DNA of 64,000 nucleotides, taken from assembly GCF_900141845.1 (NCBI RefSeq), contig NZ_FQZB01000010.1:206641-270640 (forward strand). The letters are read 5' to 3'. Positions 7,222 to 14,258 of the stretch are shown piece after piece. The first letter of the stretch is position 1, and every line of letters begins with the position of its first letter. The notes under the pieces were generated by a model, which ran no database searches, was not told the origin of the DNA, and worked only from the letters and a program-made list of their open reading frames with translations. The translations under genes and the position numbers were made by a program. The stretch is from Clostridium cavendishii DSM 21758. GTDB lineage: Bacteria > Bacillota > Clostridia > Clostridiales > Clostridiaceae.

Positions 7222-8841
7222 TTATTGTTGGTCAATTATTATTTTCTTAGCTCCTAGTATTGATGAAGCACTCATTGAGAACTCATCTAAGCCGTATTCT
7301 ACAAGTGTTGGTATAGCTGCTTCGTCTCCAGCCATTTCTCCACACATTCCAACCCATTTACCGTGTTTGTGAGCACCTTCTATAGTCATCTTTATAAGTC
7401 TTAATACAGCTGGGTGCATTGGGTTGTAAAGATATGATACTTTTTCACTCATTCTGTCTGCTGCTAATGTATATTGAATTAAATCGTTAGTTCCTATTGA
7501 GAAGAAATCAACGTGTTTAGCTAATTCATCAGCGTAAACTGCAGCAGCTGGTATTTCAACCATGATACCCCATTGGATATCTTCTGAGTAAGCTTTTCCT
7601 TCTGCTTTTAATTCAGCTTTACATTCATCTACAACTTCTTTTGCAGCTACAAATTCCTCTAAACCTGAAATCATTGGGAACATTACTGCTAATTTTCCGT
7701 ATATAGAAGCTCTTAATAAAGCTCTTAATTGAACTTTGAATATTTCTTTTCTATCTAAACATAATCTTATAGCTCTGTAGCCTAAGAATGGGTTCATTTC
7801 TTCTGGTAATGGTAAGTATGGAAGTGTTTTATCTCCTCCGATATCAAGAGTTCTTATAACTACTTGCTTACCTTGCATTTTTTCTAAAACATATTTGTAT
7901 GAATCATATTGTTCATCTTCAGTTGGAGCACTATCTCTATCCATATATAAGAATTCAGTTCTGAATAAACCTACTCCATCTCCACCGTTAGCTAATACTT
8001 GGTGAACATCTTCTGGCTTACCTATATTTCCACAAACTTCTACTCTCTTACCTGACTTAGTAGTAGTTTTTACTGATATAAGTTTCTTTAATTCTTCTTG
8101 TTCAGCTAAAAACTCTTCTCTTTTAGCTTCATAAGCATCTAAAGTAGCTTCATCTGGATTTATTATAGCGATACCTTCTATACCATCAACTATAACTATA
8201 TCTCCATTTTTAACTGTTGTAGTTATATCTTTTAACCCAACTATAGCTGGTATTTCTAAAGTTCTAGCCATTATAGCTGAGTGAGAAGTTCTTCCACCTA
8301 TATTTGTTAAGAAAGCAACAACTTTGCTTCTATCTAATTGAGCCGTATCTGATGGAGTTAAATCATGAGCTACAACTATAGTATTAGCTTCAGTTATAGC
8401 AAAATCTACTCCGCCTTTTCCTGCAAAGTTAGCAGTTATTCTCTTAGAAACGTCTTTTATGTCTGCTGCTCTTTCTCTCATATAAGCATCATCCATAGAC
8501 TCAAATATCATAACAAATGTATTTGTAACATCTGCAATAGCTTTTAATCCATTGCTTTGATTATTTTCTATCTCAAGTTCCATAGCCCCAGTGAATTCTG
8601 GATCATCAAGTAAAGTTATGTGTGCTTCAAAAACTGCTGCTTTTTCAGCTCCCATTGATTCTTCTGCTTTAGCTTTTATAGCTTCTAATTGTACTTTTGA
8701 AGCTTCTAATGCTTTTTGTAATTTTGCTTTTTCAGCGACTATATCTGTAACTTTTTCCTCAGTTATTACTATCTCTTCATGTTCTTGAATAAATACTTTT
8801 CCAATTGCATATCCTTTTGATGCAGCAATCCCTTTTTTCAT
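7222..8841 (-). CDS. ptsI: PTS Enzyme I (phosphoenolpyruvate-protein phosphotransferase)
   Basis: 539 aa from the ATG at 8841, preceded by GAGGAGG; upstream in-frame codons lie on the wrong side of this SD. Enzyme I takes phosphate from PEP and passes it to HPr, the first step of PTS sugar uptake in the cytosol. Seen: the phospho-His segment GGRTSHSAIMAR, the PEP-binding barrel motifs (LFRTEFLYMDRD, MVEIPAA, FFSIGTNDLIQYTLAADR) and the active-site Cys region (GMCGEMAGD). No HPr gene is next to it; the only HPr-like sequence nearby is fused to the divergent activator. A sigma-54 promoter lies upstream. Confidence 0.97.
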   Translation of the reverse strand: MKKGIAASKGYAIGKVFIQEHEEIVITEEKVTDIVAEKAKLQKALEASKVQLEAIKAKAEESMGAEKAAVFEAHITLLDDPEFTGAMELEIENNQSNGLKAIADVTNTFVMIFESMDDAYMRERAADIKDVSKRITANFAGKGGVDFAITEANTIVVAHDLTPSDTAQLDRSKVVAFLTNIGGRTSHSAIMARTLEIPAIVGLKDITTTVKNGDIVIVDGIEGIAIINPDEATLDAYEAKREEFLAEQEELKKLISVKTTTKSGKRVEVCGNIGKPEDVHQVLANGGDGVGLFRTEFLYMDRDSAPTEDEQYDSYKYVLEKMQGKQVVIRTLDIGGDKTLPYLPLPEEMNPFLGYRAIRLCLDRKEIFKVQLRALLRASIYGKLAVMFPMISGLEEFVAAKEVVDECKAELKAEGKAYSEDIQWGIMVEIPAAAVYADELAKHVDFFSIGTNDLIQYTLAADRMSEKVSYLYNPMHPAVLRLIKMTIEGAHKHGKWVGMCGEMAGDEAAIPTLVEYGLDEFSMSASSILGAKKIIIDQQ

Positions 8842-8924
8842 TATGTAGTCCTCCTCAAAATAAGAATAATTCATATACTATTTTATTTCTTTCAAAATCA
8901 TAATTAATTAGCAATAATATATAC

Positions 8925-8942
8925 AGCAATTTTCATGCCAAG
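8925..8942 (-). promoter_or_regulatory. Sigma-54 (-24/-12) promoter of ptsI
   Basis: Minus strand reads CTTGGCATGAAAATTGCT: GG at -24 (8938-8939) and GC at -12 (8926-8927) separated by exactly 10 bases, with TGGCA and TTGC cores close to the RpoN consensus TGGCACG-N4-TTGCW. The implied start is near 8914, about 73 bases before the ptsI ATG. Confidence 0.8.
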
Positions 8943-9095
8943 CTATAAATTACTTAATTATGTAACACTAATTATTATACCATAAAATTAAGTTATATTC
9001 CTTGTTACAGTTGTTTTTGAAAAAATTTTTTTACGAGTTTTTTCTATGTTATCTTCGACAAAATAATACAAAGTCTAATAAAGATGGTCTATACC

Positions 9096-9220
9096 TATCA
9101 ACAAATTGATAAAAAATATCAATTCAGAAACTTCTTTTCCCCATTAAATTTAAGTTTTATCTATGTTATAATATATTTGATAAAAAATATCAATATATTA
9201 TTGTTGATATTTTTTATCAA
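9096..9220. promoter_or_regulatory. Array of TATCAA/TTGATA half-sites (probable activator-binding enhancer)
   Basis: Seven half-sites: 9096-9101, 9106-9111, 9117-9122, 9177-9182, 9188-9193, 9204-9209 and 9215-9220. They form three 17-base palindromes of the type TTGATA-N5-TATCAA (9106-9122, 9177-9193, 9204-9220). The last two sit between the probable -10 of the activator gene (TATAAT, 9167-9172) and its start, so they could also give autorepression. Distance to the ptsI sigma-54 start is about 180-300 bp, suitable for an enhancer. The last two palindromes are also mirror images and could fold as one long hairpin in RNA. Confidence 0.65.
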
Positions 9221-9229
9221 ATATTATAG

Positions 9230-11248
9230 GTGGTGATTGTTATTTATACAAAACAAATATATATAAAAAACCCAAGTGGACTCCATACAAGATTTGCAGC
9301 AATGATTGTAAACAAAGCATCTCAAATCAAATCTAAATACGGAGTTAATCTTTATGTAAAAAAAGCACCCTATACAGATTGGCTAGCTATAAGTATGCTC
9401 GCTCTTTTATCTCTTAAAGTTATTCAAAATGATGATATAATAATAGCTAGTAAAAATGATAATGAAAATGATCTAAAAGCTGTAAAAGAGCTTATTGATT
9501 ATATAGAACTTCATATTAATCACAATTCATCTAATATGGAACAAATTGATGCTTTTATAGAAGAAAGTAAAATAGCTAATGAACAAATATTAGACGGTCT
9601 TCCTATTGGCATACTTGTAATAGATTTATACAACAATATAACTAGTATAAACGAATATGCTTTAAATATAGTTGAGAAAAATTATGAAGATGTTATAGGC
9701 AAAAGTATAACTGATATTATACCAAATACAGAACTACCGAATATTATAAAAAATAATATGAGACAATTTGGTCAACTTCAGTATATAAATAATAAAATCA
9801 CTATGGTTAATAGAAGCCCCATTTTTATGAATTCTAAACCAATAGGAGCTGTTGCTGCCTTTCATGATGTTTCTGATTTAGTTGGTATGAAAGAACTAAA
9901 CGAAAAGTTTAGCAAAATTTTAGAAAATTCTCATGATATGATTTGCTTTTTAGATGAACATGGTAATATAAATTATATAAATCCAGCTTATAAAAAACAT
10001 TTTCCAAACCACAGTGAAAATTTGATAGGTAAAAATATTTTAGACTCTTCTCCTAATGGTTATAGAGCTAAAGTTTTTAAAGACAAAAAGTCTCTAACTA
10101 ATGTATTTCATAAAAAAGAAGGTTTAGATGTAATTTCAAATGTGGATCCTATATTTATAGATGGTGAATTTAAAGGTGTTATTTCAACTACTAAACCAGT
10201 AAATGAAATTAAGCAGCTTTTAGGTAAGCTTAGAAAATCAGAAGAAGAACTTAATTACTACAAAGAAGAATTTTTAAAACAACTTTCTCATAACTCATCC
10301 TTTAAAGATATTATAGGCTCTAGTTCAACTTTGAAAGATATTCTGTATATTTGTGAAAAGGCTTCCCAAAGTACATCTACCGTTCTTATTAGGGGCGAAA
10401 GTGGAACTGGTAAAGAACTTATAGCAAAAGCCATTCACAATAACAGCTCTAGAAAAAATAAACCTTTTGTTAGGGTAAATTGTGCTGCTATACCAGAAAA
10501 TCTTTTAGAAAGTGAGTTGTTTGGCTATGAAAAAGGTGCATTTACCGGTGCCACTAAAAGTAAACCTGGTAAATTCACTATAGCTGATGGAGGAACTATA
10601 TTTTTGGATGAAATAGGTGATATGCCTTTATCTATGCAAGTTAAACTTTTAAGAGTACTTCAAGAGAGAGAAATAGAAAGTCTTGGTGGTCTTTCCCCTC
10701 AAAAAATAGATGTTAGGGTAATAGCTGCTACTAACAGAAATCTTGAAGAAATGATGAAAAAAGATGAATTTAGAGAAGATCTTTACTATAGACTAAATGT
10801 TCTATCTATAAGTTTACCTCCTCTTAGAGATAGAAAAGAAGATATATCTCTTCTTGTAGAACACTTTATAAATAAATTAAATCTAAAACTTAATAAAGGA
10901 ATCTTAGGTATAGAACGAGAAGCGCTTTTACCTCTTCAAGAATACTCTTGGCCTGGAAACATAAGAGAACTTGAAAATATAATAGAACGTTCTATGAACC
11001 TTTGTGATGAAGCTTATATAACCATTAAGGATTTACCTTCTTATATGCAAAAATTAAAGGCAAATAATAACAGAAGCTTTGACCTTGATGAAGAGAACAT
11101 TCTGCCTTTTGAAGAATATGAAAAACAAATTATAACACTAGCTATGAAAAAGTATAAAAGTTTTAATAGAGCTGGTAAGGCGCTTGGCTTAACCCATAGA
11201 ACAATATCTCTAAAATGTAAAAAATACAATATTGATATAAATAAATAA
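9230..11248 (+). CDS. Sigma-54-dependent activator with N-terminal HPr-like domain
   Basis: 672 aa from GTG 9230 (668 aa from ATT 9242). Domains: HPr-like 1-95, with GLH19 and Ser55 matching the His15 and Ser46 phosphosites; PAS-like 116-215; a second PAS-like 226-328; AAA+ sigma-54 interaction domain about 355-590, with Walker A GESGTGKE (389-396), GAFTGA (436-441) and Walker B TIFLDE; Fis-type HTH at about 640-670. It should remodel RpoN polymerase and activate the divergent ptsI promoter. The HPr-like domain suggests control by PTS phosphorylation; the PAS domains suggest a second input. No ATG exists near the start. GGTGAT at 9232-9237 best fits the ATT at 9242, which also puts the His at position 15. 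Confidence 0.93.
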   Translation: MVIVIYTKQIYIKNPSGLHTRFAAMIVNKASQIKSKYGVNLYVKKAPYTDWLAISMLALLSLKVIQNDDIIIASKNDNENDLKAVKELIDYIELHINHNSSNMEQIDAFIEESKIANEQILDGLPIGILVIDLYNNITSINEYALNIVEKNYEDVIGKSITDIIPNTELPNIIKNNMRQFGQLQYINNKITMVNRSPIFMNSKPIGAVAAFHDVSDLVGMKELNEKFSKILENSHDMICFLDEHGNINYINPAYKKHFPNHSENLIGKNILDSSPNGYRAKVFKDKKSLTNVFHKKEGLDVISNVDPIFIDGEFKGVISTTKPVNEIKQLLGKLRKSEEELNYYKEEFLKQLSHNSSFKDIIGSSSTLKDILYICEKASQSTSTVLIRGESGTGKELIAKAIHNNSSRKNKPFVRVNCAAIPENLLESELFGYEKGAFTGATKSKPGKFTIADGGTIFLDEIGDMPLSMQVKLLRVLQEREIESLGGLSPQKIDVRVIAATNRNLEEMMKKDEFREDLYYRLNVLSISLPPLRDRKEDISLLVEHFINKLNLKLNKGILGIEREALLPLQEYSWPGNIRELENIIERSMNLCDEAYITIKDLPSYMQKLKANNNRSFDLDEENILPFEEYEKQIITLAMKKYKSFNRAGKALGLTHRTISLKCKKYNIDINK

Positions 11249-11264
11249 ACTGAATATAGTAGGC

Positions 11265-11323
11265 GAGGTGATTAATTTTCTTGTTTCATAACAAGCTTCA
11301 AATTACAGAAAATTAATTACCTC
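11265..11323. repeat. Long imperfect palindrome downstream of the activator gene
   Basis: 17-base arms (11265-11281 and 11307-11323) pair fully with one G-U, enclosing a nested stem CTTGTT/AACAAG (11280-11285, 11290-11295). No T-run follows on either strand, so it is not a standard terminator. The left arm contains GAGGTGAT, an SD-like sequence, with no ORF behind it. The function is unknown; it could be a small structured RNA, a protein-binding site or a decayed mobile repeat. Confidence 0.5.
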
Positions 11324-11441
11324 TCCACCATAAACTATTAAGTATTTCTAAAATTAATATATCACAACCTATAGTATTACATAATAAAAAATATGTTTCT
11401 TAAACTCTTCCCTATTAGCCTATAAGTTCTTGCTTTCCTTT

Positions 11442-11882
11442 TTACCAACCACCTTCTGGCTCCTCTAACTTTGATTTAATAAAATTTAAATATTTTTCAT
11501 CCTCCTGAGCGAATAATTCTTCTCCCTCTATAATAAATGCACGGGCAAGTTCATCAGCCGCTCTATCATACTCTTCAAGCTCATATTGACATTGTCCTAA
11601 TCTCAAATGTATAAAAGGGTTACCTATTGCATTTGGACAATGCATTACAGCTATTAAATTATCCCTTCCAGCCTCATAATTTCCCATAAGGAAATCAGTA
11701 TCTCCTATAGCCGTTAAAATCCATGTTGCAGCATCCCAATTAGTTTCAGGTTTTGGAAGCAAATCCAATGCTTCAAAATATACATTTATTGCCTCTGAAT
11801 ATTTTTTCTTCTCAGCTAGCCTATCTCCTAACATACATAAATCAGTTATTTTTTTATATATTTTATTCGGTAATTTATTCAT
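11442..11882 (-). CDS. TPR-repeat protein
   Basis: 146 aa from the ATG at 11882, which has GAAGGAG upstream; a longer start at 11909 has no SD. Three to four TPR-like helical pairs cover most of the protein (KKYSEAINVYFEALDLLP, GNYEAGRDNLIAVMH, EEYDRAADELARAFIIEG). No signal peptide or membrane segment, so cytosolic. Small TPR proteins of this kind sometimes occur beside polymorphic toxins as partners or immunity proteins, but no toxin gene is present here. Specific role unknown. Confidence 0.8.
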   Translation of the reverse strand: MNKLPNKIYKKITDLCMLGDRLAEKKKYSEAINVYFEALDLLPKPETNWDAATWILTAIGDTDFLMGNYEAGRDNLIAVMHCPNAIGNPFIHLRLGQCQYELEEYDRAADELARAFIIEGEELFAQEDEKYLNFIKSKLEEPEGGW

Positions 11883-12243
11883 TCTATCTCCTTCCCCTTG
11901 TATTAGCATACTAATTTTAATTTTAATAATATCATAATATTTATAACTCTATATATTTACAACTACTTTTCAATATAAAAACCATATACTTTCTTTATAA
12001 TATTTCATGTCTATTTCATAATTTTATCTACATTAAACTAAAATACATTCATTTAAATAAATTAAATTTATATACTAAAATTCTATAACAAATTCCATTT
12101 AAACTCAATTCTCAACTTATATTGTAAAAAATACATAAGATAAAAATTAAAAATAAAAGTGTATCAAAATTAAATTTAAAATTAATCACGATACACCTCA
12201 TACTTTAAAAATTACATAAAATCACTTGTAATAAAATCTTACT
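11883..12243. other. AT-rich intergenic stretch
   Basis: 361 bases without a supported gene. It holds the likely promoter of the TPR gene (minus TTGTAA-17-TATTAT at roughly 11930-11960, weak) and the terminator at 12151-12198. Nothing else is seen; short ORFs lack SD sequences. Confidence 0.5.
12151..12198 (-). terminator. Terminator of the DUF5050-like gene
   Basis: GTGTATC (12159-12165) pairs with GATACAC (12190-12196), with an inner AT stem and TTTTATTTTT downstream on the minus strand. Confidence 0.7.
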
Positions 12244-12999
12244 CTATTTCACTTCTTCTACAGCTCCAATTTGATGTTTATTATACTTCGTAGGCACTGT
12301 TGCTTGCATTGTTTTACCTTTATCATTGTACGTATATACAACAAATTCTTTATCAGCTTTTTGAAGAATGGACCCTTTTTCTTTAGATATCTTTGTTAAG
12401 CCCGTCCCATTAGTTTTTATTGTAAATACTTCACAATTTTTATCAAAATATATATCATCTCCTACAACACAAAGCCTAGCAGTGTCTGCATCCGATAATT
12501 TTTTACTTTCTCCTGTTCCTAAGTTTACTTTATAGAGAGACTTTAATTCTATTCCATTACTTCCTTCACTAGCAGATATGTAATAAAGTGTATTCCCATC
12601 TATGTTATAATCCCAAATAGGTTCCGTCTTTACTTTAGTTTTATTAGATTTATCTGAATTAGTTTTATATAGATAATAGCCTTTCTTCTCATATATCCAC
12701 TTTTCATTTTTAGCTACAGATTTACTATTCTTTGTTGTATCCGTTTTTTTTGCAGTTGTAGCACTAGCTTCTTTGTTATCACTTTGATCTACGTCTGATT
12801 TCTCTGAAGCACTACTATTATCTTTCACTTCCTCATTACTAGTACCTCCATCAGACTTTTCATTGTCTGCAAGCTCAGTACTATTATTAGATTCTTTTTT
12901 TGAATCTACCTGCTTTCCTTTATAATGTACCACTCCAATAATTATGCCAATAATACAAATTAAAGGTACTGTAATTAATAATATTTTCTTCTTTTTCAT
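12244..12999 (-). CDS. Membrane-anchored DUF5050-like protein
   Basis: 251 aa. A basic N-terminus and hydrophobic helix (about residues 4-26) are followed by a Ser/Asp/Lys-rich low-complexity linker (about 30-95), then a C-terminal region with repeated short beta units (YYLYKTNSD, DGNTLYYISASEGSNGIELKSLYKVNLGTGESKKLSD, GDDIYFDKNCEVFTIKTNGTGLTKIS) typical of DUF5050/WD40-like beta-propeller fragments. Only about three blades are visible, so a full propeller is unlikely. It is probably a surface-exposed protein attached by its N-terminal helix. Function unknown. RBS AAAGGAAA precedes the ATG. Confidence 0.78.
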   Translation of the reverse strand: MKKKKILLITVPLICIIGIIIGVVHYKGKQVDSKKESNNSTELADNEKSDGGTSNEEVKDNSSASEKSDVDQSDNKEASATTAKKTDTTKNSKSVAKNEKWIYEKKGYYLYKTNSDKSNKTKVKTEPIWDYNIDGNTLYYISASEGSNGIELKSLYKVNLGTGESKKLSDADTARLCVVGDDIYFDKNCEVFTIKTNGTGLTKISKEKGSILQKADKEFVVYTYNDKGKTMQATVPTKYNKHQIGAVEEVK

Positions 13000-13144
13000 A
13001 TGTTTTTCCTTTCTTTTGTTTATTTTACATTTAATATAATAATATCATCATAAATAAAAAACATCAAATTCCTGCAAAAAACTCCACAACTAGCTAATCT
13101 TATTATTAGTGACTGATAAAAATAGAAATGGTATCTATATTATA

Positions 13145-13197
13145 TAAAACAAGGAGTATATCAGTATTGAATCTTAATTCAATCTGATACACTCCTT
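13145..13197 (-). terminator. nrdB terminator
   Basis: Inverted repeat from AAGGAGT at 13151 to ACTCCTT at 13197 with inner ATTGAA/TTCAAT, followed on the minus strand by TGTTTTATAT. Confidence 0.82.
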
Positions 13198-13202
13198 CTA
13201 TT

Positions 13203-14237
13203 TTATAGGTCATCTATTAAGGCTCCAGCTTTAGCATAAGCGGTTGACTTTGCTTCGAAAAAATCAGTTTTGACCGAATTTGCATCTGCATAAAAATCTA
13301 CCCATGTTGCTGGATTCTTGTCATGTCCTTCATATAATCTTTCTAAACCTATTGTTTCTAATCTTAAGTTTCCTAGATACTTTATGTAATCTTCTATCAT
13401 CTTTTTGTTTATACCTTGAATATTATCCCCTATTACATAATGTCCCCAAGCTATTTCGTGTTCAACACCTGTTTTCATCATATCTCTTAATTCTTCTATT
13501 ATTTCTGGTGTAAATATTTCTGGTTCTTCTTTTTTAAGTTCTCTTAGTATATTTCTAAATAACCAAAGATGTGTATTTTCATCTCTATTTATATATCTTA
13601 TTTCTTGAGCTGAACCTGGCATCTTTCCATTTCTCTCAAGATTATAAAAGAACATAAATCCTGAATAAAAATATATTCCTTCTAGAATATAATTAGCCAT
13701 TACCGTCTTTAGAAAATTTCTTGTATTAGGCTCTTCTACAAAGTTATTGTAAAGATCCCCTATAAATTTGTTTCTTTCTAGTAACCTAGAATCATCCTTC
13801 CATTGAAAAAGTATTTCGTTTCTTTTCTCTGGTGAACATATAGTATCTAACATATAACTATAACTTTGTGAATGCACAGCTTCTTGAAAAGCCTGAATAG
13901 TAAGACATAAGTTAACTTCAGAAGCTGTTATATAATTATTTATATTACCTAAATTTGCAGTTTGTATTGAATCTAAAAATATTAAAAATGATAATATCTT
14001 ATCGTAAGCTGTTCTTTCTTCAACACTTAGCTTTTGATAATCTTTTAAATCTTGCGCTAGATTTATTTCTTCTGGTATCCAAAAATTATTCATTGCTTGT
14101 CTGTACCAGTCTGAGACCCAGCCATATTTCATGTTGTTAAAATCATTAAGATTTGTTGTATTACCATTTATCATTCTTTTTTTAGCAGTTTCAGTATCAC
14201 CAAATTCATTAAATAAAGGTTTTTTATTTATATCCAT
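13203..14237 (-). CDS. nrdB: Ribonucleoside-diphosphate reductase class Ia, beta subunit
   Basis: 344 aa from the ATG at 14237 behind AAGGAG. It forms the diferric-tyrosyl radical that the alpha subunit uses to reduce ribonucleoside diphosphates. Seen: iron ligands Asp89, Glu119 and His122, the radical Tyr126 in HSQSYSY, and later YILEGIYFYSGF and RDENTHLW with further ligands. The Tyr is kept, so this is not a Tyr-less class Ic enzyme. It follows nrdA by 21 bases in one operon. No ATP-cone is fused to it. An oxygen-needing class Ia enzyme in a Clostridium suggests use during oxygen exposure, alongside an anaerobic enzyme elsewhere (inference). Confidence 0.95.
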   Translation of the reverse strand: MDINKKPLFNEFGDTETAKKRMINGNTTNLNDFNNMKYGWVSDWYRQAMNNFWIPEEINLAQDLKDYQKLSVEERTAYDKILSFLIFLDSIQTANLGNINNYITASEVNLCLTIQAFQEAVHSQSYSYMLDTICSPEKRNEILFQWKDDSRLLERNKFIGDLYNNFVEEPNTRNFLKTVMANYILEGIYFYSGFMFFYNLERNGKMPGSAQEIRYINRDENTHLWLFRNILRELKKEEPEIFTPEIIEELRDMMKTGVEHEIAWGHYVIGDNIQGINKKMIEDYIKYLGNLRLETIGLERLYEGHDKNPATWVDFYADANSVKTDFFEAKSTAYAKAGALIDDL

Positions 14238-14258
14238 ATATATACTCCTTCTCATATT

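Noticed and set aside
9177..9220. Terminator reading of the palindromes before the activator gene
   Set aside because: No gene ends here, and the motif recurs at 9106-9122 as a separate palindrome, which favours a binding site.
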